A stretch of 64,000 nucleotides of DNA from SIG603 sp963589785 (GCA_963589785.1 CAVAMJ010000002.1:1-64000); one strand, 5' to 3'; positions 35,395 through 43,991 are shown, numbered from the stretch's first letter. The notes: a model not told the origin generated them from the sequence alone. Numbers and translations: made by a program.

Positions 35395-35880
35395 TTATTC
35401 AGTCGGCCCGCTCCACAAAGAAAAGCTGTTTGCATAAGCGTCCAAATCAGCTGTATTTACTGTTATTTTATCATTGCTGATTTCATAGGCAATGTTCATG
35501 GGATTACAACCTCCTGAAGAAGATCCCACGCTGTCCATAGTGAATATATTTCCGCAATTTTGACAAACCAATCTTCCGTTTTCTTCCTTGAAGTAAGCTT
35601 TGGGCGAAGGATTGCACGCCTGACAAGTATTGAGTGATAAACGAGGTGATCCGTCAGATGCTTTTACCGCTATCAGCTGTATAGTTGTTCCGTTTGAATC
35701 AAAATTCACGAAAATCGGATGCTCCGATAAGCTGTCGGTATCGACTGAAATCTCTCCGTTTTCTGCAGTCGGAGTTATAAATGTGTTAACTGCCGCATTT
35801 TCTTCATTCTTACTCGAACAAGCTGTCATCAAAGAAAGCATAAACACAAGCAACAATAAGCTGAGAATTTTTCTTTTCAT
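35395..35880 (-). CDS. DUF2318-type Fe-S-like lipoprotein
   Basis: 161-aa lipoprotein with the lipobox LMTAC (acylated C21). The C-terminal half carries CQACNPSPKAYF, a CQNCGNIF pair and SSGGCNP, which matches the DUF2318 family (predicted Fe-S or metal-binding proteins found with iron and copper transport systems). The start is the ATG at 35880, behind AAAAGGAGATTAAT and overlapping the upstream gene's stop; an in-frame longer version to 35907 lies inside that gene. It is coexpressed with the metal transporter, so it likely handles copper or another metal at the cell surface. Confidence 0.85.
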   Translation of the reverse strand: MKRKILSLLLLVFMLSLMTACSSKNEENAAVNTFITPTAENGEISVDTDSLSEHPIFVNFDSNGTTIQLIAVKASDGSPRLSLNTCQACNPSPKAYFKEENGRLVCQNCGNIFTMDSVGSSSGGCNPMNIAYEISNDKITVNTADLDAYANSFSLWSGPTE

Positions 35881-35881
35881 A

Positions 35882-37264
35882 TTAATCTCCTTTTGTATCA
35901 ATAACATTTATTTTTCCGTAAATCATTCCCATCCAACAAGTGTATTGGAAAGTACCCGATTCGTTCGGAGTGAACTCTACAACATTCTCTCCGGATGAAA
36001 ATTCATGTGTTATTCCATATGCGCTGATAGTCATTTTATAATTACATCCGTTAATCACTTCTTGTGGCACATTGATTGTCCATTTAACAGGAATTCCGCT
36101 GTAAACCGTGATTTCAGGATAACTTCCAAATGTGAGGTTGCTCTCTACATACTGGTAATCGCCTGAGTCGGACACGGTTGCTACATTCAATTCTTCCGCA
36201 TTATTTGAAGCAGATGAGAAATGATTGCAGTTAATACCAGCTAAGCCCGCTCCTTGAGAGAGCATTGCGAGTCCGAGAACGACCACAAGTATACTTCCCG
36301 TTTTCATGACAACAGAAGAAAACTTTTTGCCAAGAACAGACACCAAGCTTCCAAGCCCTAACATGAGCGGAACGGTGCCTAAGCTGAACATGAGCATTGC
36401 AAGAGCACCGGAGATCGGATTGCCCGAGCCAAGCGCTATAATCTGCATCGACTGCATCGGTCCGCACGGCATAAATCCGTTTAGTAAACCGACAACAAAC
36501 GGTCTTTTCTCGCTTCTCTTTTTGGCGTTGATTTTCATGGCGGATTTTTTTGGGAATCTTATTTGAAATCGCCTAAGAAACGGGAATACGCCAAGCATAT
36601 TTATTCCCATAATCACCATAAAGATACCGGCTATTATTTTCAGCAGTCCTTGAAGAAGCATAGGTATTCCGTCACCGGAACCGCCTGTCAGAAGTATTCC
36701 GACTGCGCCAAGCACAAAGCCTATTGCGGTATATGATATAACTCTGCCCAAATTGTAAAGTAAAGACGGCTTGATTACGCTGACCTTTGAAGCACTTTCA
36801 TTTTTTAAATCACTTGTGGGTATACACTGGGAAATGTTGATTCCGCCGCACATTGCCACGCAGTGAACCGATGTAAGAAGTCCTACGATAAACAACATGC
36901 CGTAGCTCATTTTGGAGTCAGCAAGCTTAGTAGGAACGAGTAAATTTAATATTCCAAAATGCTGCAGTAACCAATACAAAAAAGCAATTACCGCTAATGT
37001 TCCGATTGTCTTAACAGATTTAAAACTGTCTTTATTTCCGCTTTTTTCAACAGAATAATCGAGTTCACGGATAATGCTTTCGATGCGTTTTCGTGTTAAT
37101 AGTTTCGGATTATATTCAATCTCGGCTTTTCCCTTGCCGTATGAAACACTTGCTTTTGAAACTCCGATTGTGTTCATTAGAGCCTCTTCTATTTTGTTTT
37201 GACAATTAACGCATGTCATACCGCCAATTGTAAGAATTAACTTTTCATTGCTCGTGCTTATCAC
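35882..37264 (-). CDS. HMA / SafE-like membrane / cupredoxin fusion, probable copper handling protein
   Basis: 460-aa three-part protein. Residues 8-72 form a heavy-metal-associated domain with GMTCVNC (C18, C21). Residues about 85-345 form a six-helix TauE/SafE (DsbD-like) unit with SVHCVAMCGG (H134, C135, C139) and NGFMPCGPMQ. Residues about 370-460 form an extracytoplasmic cupredoxin-like domain with H420 and YTCWMGM (C443, M445/M447). It is regulated by a promoter carrying two CsoR-type operators, which points to Cu(I). Direction of transport, export or delivery to metalloproteins, is not determined. Confidence 0.88.
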   Translation of the reverse strand: MISTSNEKLILTIGGMTCVNCQNKIEEALMNTIGVSKASVSYGKGKAEIEYNPKLLTRKRIESIIRELDYSVEKSGNKDSFKSVKTIGTLAVIAFLYWLLQHFGILNLLVPTKLADSKMSYGMLFIVGLLTSVHCVAMCGGINISQCIPTSDLKNESASKVSVIKPSLLYNLGRVISYTAIGFVLGAVGILLTGGSGDGIPMLLQGLLKIIAGIFMVIMGINMLGVFPFLRRFQIRFPKKSAMKINAKKRSEKRPFVVGLLNGFMPCGPMQSMQIIALGSGNPISGALAMLMFSLGTVPLMLGLGSLVSVLGKKFSSVVMKTGSILVVVLGLAMLSQGAGLAGINCNHFSSASNNAEELNVATVSDSGDYQYVESNLTFGSYPEITVYSGIPVKWTINVPQEVINGCNYKMTISAYGITHEFSSGENVVEFTPNESGTFQYTCWMGMIYGKINVIDTKGD

Positions 37265-37301
37265 CTCTTAGCTTTATGGTCAACGCTATCTCTTTGCTCT
37301 C

Positions 37302-37320
37302 AATACCCCATCAGGGTATT
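37302..37320 (-). promoter_or_regulatory. CsoR-type operator 1
   Basis: AATACCC-CATCA-GGGTATT, perfect 7-bp arms, downstream of the promoter in the transcribed leader. It resembles the ATACCC...GGGTAT elements bound by Cu(I)-sensing CsoR repressors. Confidence 0.7.
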
Positions 37321-37331
37321 TAACACGAAAC

Positions 37332-37360
37332 AGTATATACCCCCACAGGGTATTTGTCAA
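37332..37360 (-). promoter_or_regulatory. Promoter of the metal locus
   Basis: Minus strand TTGACA (37360-37355), 17-bp spacer, TATACT (37337-37332). CsoR-type operator 2 fills the spacer. Confidence 0.85.
37337..37353 (-). promoter_or_regulatory. CsoR-type operator 2
   Basis: ATACCC-CCACA-GGGTAT, perfect 6-bp arms and the same 5-bp centre length as operator 1. It lies between the -35 and -10, so binding should repress. Centres of the two sites are 34 bp apart. Confidence 0.75.
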
Positions 37361-37612
37361 CGCTTTTTGCATATTATTTTGGTAGGCATTAATTGACTTC
37401 GTTTAAATCACCTTGCTAATTAAATTGAAAGCTTAAAATAGCTATACAGCAAGAGTTTTCTCTAACATATTAAAGCACTAAAATCAATGTGTTTTGGTTT
37501 ATATCGCTTAGCTTTTCATTGTCATTATCCAAAAACCACAGAGCACCTTGTTAAAATCACTTAGATATTATATCCAATTTCAAAAGAACACAGCACCGAA
37601 CGATACTAAAAT
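37361..37612. other. AT-rich intergenic stretch
   Basis: This part of the 492-bp gap between the divergent metal locus and dehydrogenase genes has no open frame of note. A single TTGTTAA half-site of a Rex box occurs near 37550 without its partner. Confidence 0.5.
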
Positions 37613-37641
37613 TTGACACAAAGCAAATTTCTTGATAACAT
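37613..37641 (+). promoter_or_regulatory. Promoter of the dehydrogenase-aminotransferase operon
   Basis: TTGACA (37613-37618), 17-bp spacer, TAACAT (37636-37641). An inverted repeat TCTTGATA-N9-TATCGAGA (37630-37654, one wobble) covers the -10 and start site and may be an operator. Confidence 0.75.
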
Positions 37642-37660
37642 TTTGCTATCGAGATTGTTC

Positions 37661-37705
37661 AAAGGCGTACAGCATCGAAAGGTGCGGTGCGCCTTTTCTG
37701 TTTTT
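37661..37705 (+). promoter_or_regulatory. Leader hairpin with GAAA tetraloop and T-tract (possible attenuator)
   Basis: AAAGGCGTAC pairs with GGTGCGCCTTT and, after a 1x1 A/G mismatch, GCATC pairs with GGTGC around a GAAA loop. TCTGTTTTTG follows. It sits between the promoter and the coding start, so it is transcribed in the leader. Confidence 0.6.
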
Positions 37706-37756
37706 GAAAGGAAAGAAAGAAAAATTCAAGCAGAAGAAAGAAAGGAGTAAAATAAA

Positions 37757-38758
37757 TTGAAGGTTGGTTTATACGGCACCACGACAGACGGAGCAAAACG
37801 ATTTTTGCCGTACAAAGAAAAGTACGACAAGCATTTGGAGCTTATTGAATTCAATTGCCCCCCTACCTACGAAAACTTAGACAGAATTAAGGATTACGGC
37901 TGTGAGGCTATAATTTATTTTAACCCCAGACATGAGAACGCCGCCTATTTTGAAAAAATGGCTGACATGGGCGTTCGTTATTTGTGCACAAGCTCGGCGG
38001 GATACGACCACTTCGACCTTGCGGCTATGAAAGCGAGCGGAATGAAAGGCGCAAACGTTCCTCAGTATTCTCCGAATGCAATTTCAGAGCACACTGTACT
38101 TTTAACTCTGTCCGTGCTGAGAAATTACAGAGAGCAGATCAAGCGAATCGAAAAAGCCGAATACAGCTTTGACGGTCTCATGGGAAAAGAAATCCGAAAT
38201 CAGGTAATCGGCATAGTCGGAACAGGCAGAATCGGTTCTACAACAGTAGAATGTTTAACAGGCTTTAAGCCTAAAAAAATATTAGCTTACAGCTTGCACG
38301 AAAATCCCAAAATCAAAGATCTTGTGACATACACAGATATAGATACGCTGTATGAAAGCTGTGATGTCATTATTTTTCACTGTGCGGCTACGGCTGACAA
38401 TTTCCATATGGTGAATGACGAGAGCATCTCAAAAATGAAAGACGGAGTTATTCTCATAAACACCGCAAGAGGTTCTCTCTTTGATACTAAAGCGATTTTG
38501 AATGCTGTGAAAAGCGGAAAGATCGGAGCTCTCGGAATTGATGTCATTGAGGGTGAAGAGATGCTCAAAGGAACTCAAACAGGCATGCAGTGCCCCGTTC
38601 CCGAACTTGCCGAGCTTCTAACATATCCTAATGTAACATTTACTCGCCACACGGCATTTTATACAGACGAAGCATTCAAAAATATGGCAAAAACGACGAT
38701 TGATAACTTACTCGAATATGAGAGCACAGGCAGCTGTGAAAACGAATTAGTTAAATAA
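37757..38758 (+). CDS. D-2-hydroxyacid dehydrogenase (D-lactate dehydrogenase-like)
   Basis: 333-aa NAD-dependent enzyme of the D-specific 2-hydroxyacid dehydrogenase family. The nucleotide motif GTGRIG is at 155-160. The catalytic triad is R238 (NTARGS), a glutamate at about 265-268 (VIEGEE) and H298 (TRHTAF). It is closest in pattern to D-lactate or related dehydrogenases. The start is a TTG behind AAAGGAGTAAAATAAA. It is cotranscribed with an aminotransferase 14 bp downstream, so it may act on a 2-oxo acid from amino acid turnover, not pyruvate. Confidence 0.9.
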   Translation: MKVGLYGTTTDGAKRFLPYKEKYDKHLELIEFNCPPTYENLDRIKDYGCEAIIYFNPRHENAAYFEKMADMGVRYLCTSSAGYDHFDLAAMKASGMKGANVPQYSPNAISEHTVLLTLSVLRNYREQIKRIEKAEYSFDGLMGKEIRNQVIGIVGTGRIGSTTVECLTGFKPKKILAYSLHENPKIKDLVTYTDIDTLYESCDVIIFHCAATADNFHMVNDESISKMKDGVILINTARGSLFDTKAILNAVKSGKIGALGIDVIEGEEMLKGTQTGMQCPVPELAELLTYPNVTFTRHTAFYTDEAFKNMAKTTIDNLLEYESTGSCENELVK

Positions 38759-38772
38759 CGGAGGATAATATT

Positions 38773-39963
38773 ATGTTTAAGATACCACAGAAAGCATCTG
38801 GAAGCGTTAGCAGTGAAATCAGAATAGTCCTTGAAAGGGGCAGAGATATACCGGACTTCATTTCCCTTGCAATAGGAAACCCCGCAAAGGAAGCAATTCC
38901 CGTTGAAAAAATCAGTGAAGCCGCAGCCGCAATAATGGAAAGCTCACCAATGGAGATTTTACAGTATGGTCCCGCTACAGGATGCACGGATCTTAAGGAA
39001 TGGATAATCAAGCGAATGTCGGAGAAAAAGAATATGCCTAGTGAAAATCATGCAGTGCTTATCACAAACGGCTCAAGCCAGGTACTTGGTCTTGTGGCAC
39101 GCTGTTTCACGGAGACAGGCGACGAGGTTTACGCTGAGGCTTTCTCCTACCCTAACGCTCTGAATGCAATTCGCTGTTCGGGCGCTGTTGTCAAGGGTAT
39201 TGCAATGGACGAAAAGGGTATGATTCCAAGTGAACTTGAAAAAGCCGCTCAATCGGGCAAAGGAAGATATATTTACCTCAACCCCACTTTCCAAAATCCC
39301 ACAGGCTTCACAATGCCGCTTGAGCGCAGAAAGGAAATCTACGAGGTAGCAAAGAAATATGATCTCTTGATTTTGGAAGATGATCCGTACGAAGAAATCC
39401 GCTTCAAGGGCGAGCCTGTTCCTTCATTCAAGAGCATGGACGATGCGGGAATCGTTCTCTATGCAGGCTCATTCTCAAAGACACTTTCAGCCGGTCTTCG
39501 TGTAGGCTTCGTCTACGGTGATCAGAAGTACATTGACGCAATGGCTTCTGTAAAGGGCTGTATGGACGGCGAAATCGCTCAGTATACACAAAAAATCGTT
39601 CACTATGCCGTTTCTCACATGGACTACGAGGAGCACCTCAAGGAAATTCAGAAAATCTACGGTGACAAGTGCCATGCAATGAGAGATGTTTTGCTCAAGG
39701 AATGTTCCTCAAAGGTTAAGCTTTCAAATCCCGAGGGAGGAATGTTCATCTGGGCAGAGCTTCCGGAGGACACCGACATGGATCTGTTCTCAGAGAAGCT
39801 ATATGAGTACGCTGTCGGCGCAGTAAGAAGCAGTGCATTCTCCTCTGTTCCGACTATACCGGGTACAGCATTCCGCCTCAACTACACCGCACTTCCGACC
39901 GATAAAATTGTCGAGGGCGCAAGACGCTTTGCGGCGGTAACAAGAGAGATTTGCGGAGACTAA
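38773..39963 (+). CDS. PLP-dependent class I/II aminotransferase
   Basis: 396-aa fold-type I aminotransferase of the 2-aminoadipate/aromatic (LysN/KAT-like) group. NPTFQNPTG (170-178) and the PLP lysine K236 in SFSKTLSAGLRVGF are clear, with the phosphate/carboxylate-binding arginine in FRLNY near 375. Paired with the 2-hydroxyacid dehydrogenase it suggests conversion of an amino acid to its 2-hydroxy acid through the 2-oxo acid. Substrate unknown. The start follows ACGGAGGATAATATT. Confidence 0.9.
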   Translation: MFKIPQKASGSVSSEIRIVLERGRDIPDFISLAIGNPAKEAIPVEKISEAAAAIMESSPMEILQYGPATGCTDLKEWIIKRMSEKKNMPSENHAVLITNGSSQVLGLVARCFTETGDEVYAEAFSYPNALNAIRCSGAVVKGIAMDEKGMIPSELEKAAQSGKGRYIYLNPTFQNPTGFTMPLERRKEIYEVAKKYDLLILEDDPYEEIRFKGEPVPSFKSMDDAGIVLYAGSFSKTLSAGLRVGFVYGDQKYIDAMASVKGCMDGEIAQYTQKIVHYAVSHMDYEEHLKEIQKIYGDKCHAMRDVLLKECSSKVKLSNPEGGMFIWAELPEDTDMDLFSEKLYEYAVGAVRSSAFSSVPTIPGTAFRLNYTALPTDKIVEGARRFAAVTREICGD

Positions 39964-39991
39964 ATATTAAAAGCAGCATACAAAAACAAGA

Positions 39992-40030
39992 GAAAAGGAC
40001 TGCGCATAGGAAAATGCACAGTCCTCTTTT
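39992..40030 (+). terminator. Terminator after the aminotransferase gene
   Basis: 12-bp stem AGGACTGCGCAT/ATGCACAGTCCT (one mismatch), then CTTTTTG. Confidence 0.85.
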
Positions 40031-40082
40031 TGAATCTCGAGCAAAGTTTTTAATCTGTTTGTACGCTAAATTATTTAGAATA

Positions 40083-40118
40083 ACGGTGCGAAATCAAACG
40101 ATACGCACCGTGTTTTTA
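40083..40118 (-). terminator. Terminator after the fructuronate reductase-like gene
   Basis: Perfect 8-bp stem ACGGTGCG/CGCACCGT. The better T-tract (GTTTTT) lies on the plus strand, so orientation is uncertain and it may work both ways. Confidence 0.55.
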
Positions 40119-40128
40119 TCTTTAGTTT

Positions 40129-41745
40129 TTATTTCACATATTTATGTATTGTCGCTTTAACGGCACCCTTACCGGCTATCATCTCTCGGAACATTTCCTC
40201 GACTTTCTCTCCGACTCCCGCCTCATAAAGATTGATATAAAACAGTCTTTCGTTAGAGAGTATCGGCTTTAGCTGATCCGCAAAGGTATTCGGTTCACCG
40301 ACAACGATTGTGCCGAGCTGTTCGGTCAGCTCTTCATTCATCGGATCGGGAGCAAGCTCATATTTATTGCCGTTATCATCAACGCCAAGCATATATCTAA
40401 GCCAGCCGGCTATTCCAAGAGGAATTGCGGTCAAATCGGATGCTGTACCGAATTTCTTCACATATGCCTTAATCGTCTCGCCGAAACGAATACCAACCAT
40501 TTGCGACACATCCACCGCAAGACGCATATTTGTATCACCAAGATACTCATTTGGGAAACGGTCATTAAAGAGTTCATCAACAAAAGCGAGCGGAGAAATA
40601 ATCTTAGGGTCTGCGACTACGGGAAGTCCCTCATCGTATGCAATCATGCGAGCCATTTTCATCATGTCCTCGTTTGTGTTCAGCATATGAGCAAAAAGAT
40701 CATAGCCGAGAACAACTCCAAGCGGGCCTGTTGCCGAATGGACGGGATTTAAGCAAACAGTCACCTTCATGCGCTCCGACAAATTAACCGTGTTTCTGTC
40801 GGTCATATAAACGCCGAAACCTTCTTCAAGCTTAGGTCTGCCGTTTGGGAAATTATCCTCGATAACAAGGTACTGCGGTTTTTCAGCATTGACAAAAGGC
40901 GCAATGTAAGTTTTCTTTGAGGTAATCACGGGCTGCATATTTTCAATGCCAAGCTTCTCGAGGTCGTTTGCAATGCTCTCACTCGGACGGGGAGTAATTT
41001 TATCAATCATAGTCCACGGGAAAGCAACAGTATTTTCGTCACTTACATAAGCGAGAAAATCGTCATCGACAAAGGCACGGTCTTTCCACTCTTTTGCCAT
41101 GGTGAGAACCGATTCACGAAGCTTAGCGCCGTTCTGTGAGCAGTTATCCATGGAGACAAAAGCAAGCGGATATTTTCCAGCCTTATATCTTTCGATGAGC
41201 ATAGCAACGATTACAGCCATAGCGCCGACAGCTTTATCGGGGCCGTTCTCAATATCGGACATAACAAACGGAAAATAGCTTCCGTCAGCCTTGTGAAGTG
41301 CATAGCCCTTTTCTGTTATTGTAAAGGAAACCACTTGAAGAGACTTGCTTGTGAAAATCTCCTTTAGTCTGTTCCACTCGGAAGGATTTGAGCTTTGAGC
41401 CTTGACCGACTCAGCGAGCGCGCCTATTACCTTATAATCTCTTGATCCGTCACCGTGGAGAATGACATTCAATCCAAGGTTATCATACGGCTTATAGAAT
41501 TTATCGACAACGTCATAATCGAAGCTTTCGACACAGGTTATTCCTCTGTCAAGAGCACCTTTCTCTAAAAGTCCGTCAGCAATTTCTCCGATAAACACAC
41601 GAAAAATATTTCCGATGCCAAAATGCACCCAGACAGGTTCTTTAACGGCTTTTTCGCTCACAGCCTCGATATCATACTTAGGAAGAGACACGCCGATTTT
41701 CTCCCAAGCTTGCTTATCTTTAATTCCGTCTCTTGTTAATTTCAT
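40129..41745 (-). CDS. Mannitol dehydrogenase family protein, fructuronate reductase-like
   Basis: 538-aa polyol-specific long-chain dehydrogenase. An N-terminal Rossmann domain (VHFGIGNIFRVFIGE), the ESFDYD segment, SMDNCSQNG and the catalytic lysine region in ERMKVTVCLNPVHSATGPLG are visible. It most resembles D-mannonate oxidoreductase (UxuB) in length and motif order. The start is the ATG at 41745 behind ACGGAGGATTGAA, not the in-frame GTG at 41763. It is divergent from a ROK regulator and has that regulator's candidate operator at its start site. Likely role: hexuronate or polyol catabolism. Confidence 0.85.
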   Translation of the reverse strand: MKLTRDGIKDKQAWEKIGVSLPKYDIEAVSEKAVKEPVWVHFGIGNIFRVFIGEIADGLLEKGALDRGITCVESFDYDVVDKFYKPYDNLGLNVILHGDGSRDYKVIGALAESVKAQSSNPSEWNRLKEIFTSKSLQVVSFTITEKGYALHKADGSYFPFVMSDIENGPDKAVGAMAVIVAMLIERYKAGKYPLAFVSMDNCSQNGAKLRESVLTMAKEWKDRAFVDDDFLAYVSDENTVAFPWTMIDKITPRPSESIANDLEKLGIENMQPVITSKKTYIAPFVNAEKPQYLVIEDNFPNGRPKLEEGFGVYMTDRNTVNLSERMKVTVCLNPVHSATGPLGVVLGYDLFAHMLNTNEDMMKMARMIAYDEGLPVVADPKIISPLAFVDELFNDRFPNEYLGDTNMRLAVDVSQMVGIRFGETIKAYVKKFGTASDLTAIPLGIAGWLRYMLGVDDNGNKYELAPDPMNEELTEQLGTIVVGEPNTFADQLKPILSNERLFYINLYEAGVGEKVEEMFREMIAGKGAVKATIHKYVK

Positions 41746-41798
41746 TTCAATCCTCCGTAACACCTATATTTTTACATATCAAGCAACTTTCAATTGCT

Positions 41799-41812
41799 AC
41801 TTAATCATAAGT
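41799..41812 (-). promoter_or_regulatory. Candidate ROK operator at the reductase promoter
   Basis: ACTTA-ATCA-TAAGT, an inverted repeat that contains the half-site CTTAATCAT shared with the palindrome at 41930-41948. It lies at the transcription start. Confidence 0.55.
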
Positions 41813-41814
41813 CA

Positions 41815-41842
41815 AGTATATAACTTATTCTAAGAAAATCAA
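41815..41842 (-). promoter_or_regulatory. Promoter of the reductase gene
   Basis: Minus strand TTGATT (41842-41837), 16-bp spacer, TATACT (41820-41815). Confidence 0.7.
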
Positions 41843-41902
41843 TCGGCAAAGCATATAATTTTACAGCTTGTTTTTTGTTGATTTTATTGGTTGTGAGAAA
41901 AG

Positions 41903-41931
41903 TTGCATTGAAGCCGCAATTATATTAAAAT
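41903..41931 (+). promoter_or_regulatory. Promoter of the ROK regulator
   Basis: TTGCAT (41903-41908), 17-bp spacer, TAAAAT (41926-41931). Confidence 0.65.
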
Positions 41932-41948
41932 GATTAAGACTTAATCAT
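41930..41948 (+). promoter_or_regulatory. ROK operator, perfect palindrome
   Basis: ATGATTAAG-A-CTTAATCAT has perfect 9-bp arms and overlaps the -10/+1 of the ROK promoter, consistent with autorepression. Confidence 0.7.
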
Positions 41949-41974
41949 ATCTTTTAGCGATAAGAGGAAATTAT

Positions 41975-43108
41975 ATGAGCGAAAAAGGATTGACCGCAAT
42001 AAGCCTTAAGAAAATCAACCGCTCCAAGGTTTATCGGTACATATACAAAAGCAAGCAGACATCTAAAATGCAAATAGTCTCTGATTTACAAATGGGACTT
42101 TCTACCGTAAGTCAGAACCTCACGACACTTGAACGCGACGGTCTTATCGAGAGAAACGGAAGCTTTGACTCGACAGGCGGAAGAAAGGCGCAAGCTATCA
42201 GAATTGTTTCGGAATACCGCATATCAATCGGCGTAGGTATTTTAAAAGATATGTTTCACCTTGTAGCCGTCGATTTATACGGCACTGTACTTTGTGATAA
42301 AACGGAAAACATTGCCTACTGCGACACGCAGGAATACTACAGCCTAATTTGCGACAGCATCGTACAATTTATAACCGAAAATAACTACAAAGAGAAGCAA
42401 ATTCTTGGAGTTTCAATTGCAACTCAAGGAATTACATCACTCGACAATTCTTCTGTTATTTACGGCAACATCATGGGAAATACAGGCATGAATATCAATG
42501 ATTTTTCGTCACGTCTTTCCTACCCTTGCCGTTTGGAACACGACTCCAAGGCGGCAGCTTTTCTCGAAATGTGGAATCGACCTGAGCTCGAGAGTGCCGT
42601 TGTTTTGCTTTTGAACCAAAATCTTGGCGGTGCGATTATCACAAATCGACAGATTCATCACGGAAGCACCATGCACAGCGGAACATTTGAACACATATGC
42701 ATAAATCCGACAGGCCCCCTTTGCTATTGCGGAAATCACGGCTGTCTTGAAACCTACTGCTCAGCGAATGCATTAAAGCAAAATGCACACATGGAATTGA
42801 CGGATTTTTTCTCTGAACTTAGAAATAATCCGAATTCCTCGCTCTCCGATATTTGGAAAAGCTATCTTAAAAATCTTGCTTTTGCCATAAAAAACTTAAA
42901 CCTGATAATAGACGCCCCCGTCATAATCAGTGGATATATCGCACCTTTCCTAAATGAAACGGATATTGATTCGTTGCTCGACTATATAAACAGAAATGCC
43001 GTTTTTCTAATGGACAAATCCAAAATACTTCTCGGAACGCACGGACAATACACTCAAGCCGTGGGTGCGGCACTTTATTACACAGACAGCTTTATAAATG
43101 AAGTATGA
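41975..43108 (+). CDS. ROK-family transcriptional regulator
   Basis: 377-aa NagC/XylR-type regulator. The N-terminal winged helix (SKMQIVSDLQMGLSTVSQNLTTLERDGLIE) precedes a sugar-kinase-like ROK domain. The zinc-type motif CYCGNHGCLETYCS is present near residue 250. The ATPase/kinase residues appear altered: the second-lobe EHDSKAAAF segment is in the place of the usual ENDANAAA. It probably senses a sugar (acid) and represses the divergent fructuronate reductase-like gene and itself through the shared operator. The start follows AGAGGAAATTAT. Confidence 0.9.
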   Translation: MSEKGLTAISLKKINRSKVYRYIYKSKQTSKMQIVSDLQMGLSTVSQNLTTLERDGLIERNGSFDSTGGRKAQAIRIVSEYRISIGVGILKDMFHLVAVDLYGTVLCDKTENIAYCDTQEYYSLICDSIVQFITENNYKEKQILGVSIATQGITSLDNSSVIYGNIMGNTGMNINDFSSRLSYPCRLEHDSKAAAFLEMWNRPELESAVVLLLNQNLGGAIITNRQIHHGSTMHSGTFEHICINPTGPLCYCGNHGCLETYCSANALKQNAHMELTDFFSELRNNPNSSLSDIWKSYLKNLAFAIKNLNLIIDAPVIISGYIAPFLNETDIDSLLDYINRNAVFLMDKSKILLGTHGQYTQAVGAALYYTDSFINEV

Positions 43109-43123
43109 TTTCATGGCAAAATC

Positions 43124-43168
43124 AATGTCCCCACCGCATTTACTGCGATAGGGACATTTTGTTTTCTA
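43124..43168 (+). terminator. Terminator after the ROK gene
   Basis: Stem AATGTCCC/GGGACATT with an inner CGCA/TGCG pairing, then TTGTTTTCT. Confidence 0.75.
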
Positions 43169-43182
43169 ATTTCTTACTTGCG

Positions 43183-43671
43183 TTACAGCTCATGATAATA
43201 AACACATATATTCTCAAAATGGCCATCCTTCATCTTGAAGCCGTTCGGTATTTTTCCGACAAGAACAAAACCCAAGCGCTCATAAAGATGACGGGCATGG
43301 ATATTGTTCTCGACAACAGCATTAAACTGCAACAAACTGAACCCGTGTTCTTTAGCTTGCTCCAAGCAATCGGAAACAAGCTTTTCCCCTATGTGCAGTC
43401 CACGGCACGATGAATCCACAGCGAAGCTTGCGTTACTTATGTGACCGCAGCGACCGACATTGTTCGGATGAAGTATATACATTCCGACTAATTTGTCTTC
43501 ATATTCAGCTACTGCGCAATAGCTTTGTTCGGAGAAAAACTTTTCTCCGCTTTTATCATCAAGAAAATCAAGCTGAGGAAAAGCAACTCCCTCATCAACC
43601 ACTTGATTCCAAATTCTCACCATTTCCGATATATCTTCTGCTCTATACTCCCTTACTTTCACCTTATCCAT
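43183..43671 (-). CDS. GNAT-family N-acetyltransferase
   Basis: 162-aa acetyl-CoA-dependent acetyltransferase. The GNAT core is clear: VGMYILHPN, the AcCoA pyrophosphate loop after SFAVDSSCRGLHIGEKLVSDCL, and FNAVVENNIHARHLYERLGFVLVG. It resembles small phosphinothricin/PhnO-like acetyltransferases; the substrate is unknown. The start is the ATG at 43671 behind AAAGGAAGAGCT, not the longer frame to 43698. It converges on the ROK gene. Confidence 0.88.
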   Translation of the reverse strand: MDKVKVREYRAEDISEMVRIWNQVVDEGVAFPQLDFLDDKSGEKFFSEQSYCAVAEYEDKLVGMYILHPNNVGRCGHISNASFAVDSSCRGLHIGEKLVSDCLEQAKEHGFSLLQFNAVVENNIHARHLYERLGFVLVGKIPNGFKMKDGHFENICVYYHEL

Positions 43672-43991
43672 AGCTCTTCTTCCTTTCTTACACAGCAAAA
43701 TTTGATGAATTTCACTTCAACGATATACTACATCACTCGAGTGAAAAATACAACGATTAATTTGCGAATTTTAGCAGTTTTAAAAAGGCAATAGAGTTTC
43801 AAAAACGCATTAACTGCAAAGCACTTCTAACTGTGCCTGCGCACAGATAAATCCACAGTCACTACCGATAACAACATTGAATTAAATCTATATTAATCAA
43901 TAGCAAAAATGTAAAATAAGCCACAAATGTATGTTAATTTTAACCAATAAGGCAATTTTTTATCGGTAAAAATTATTGTTTTTGCGAAGTA
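43672..43991. other. Intergenic stretch upstream of the Fe-alcohol dehydrogenase
   Basis: AT-rich 320 bp with a CACTCGAGTG palindrome near 43733 and a CTGTGCCTGCGCACAG inverted repeat near 43831. Nothing codes. Regulation of the acetyltransferase gene may lie here. Confidence 0.5.

Noticed and set aside
37540..37660. Rex control of the D-2-hydroxyacid dehydrogenase
   Set aside because: Only one TTGTTAA half-site occurs and it lies far upstream of the -35.
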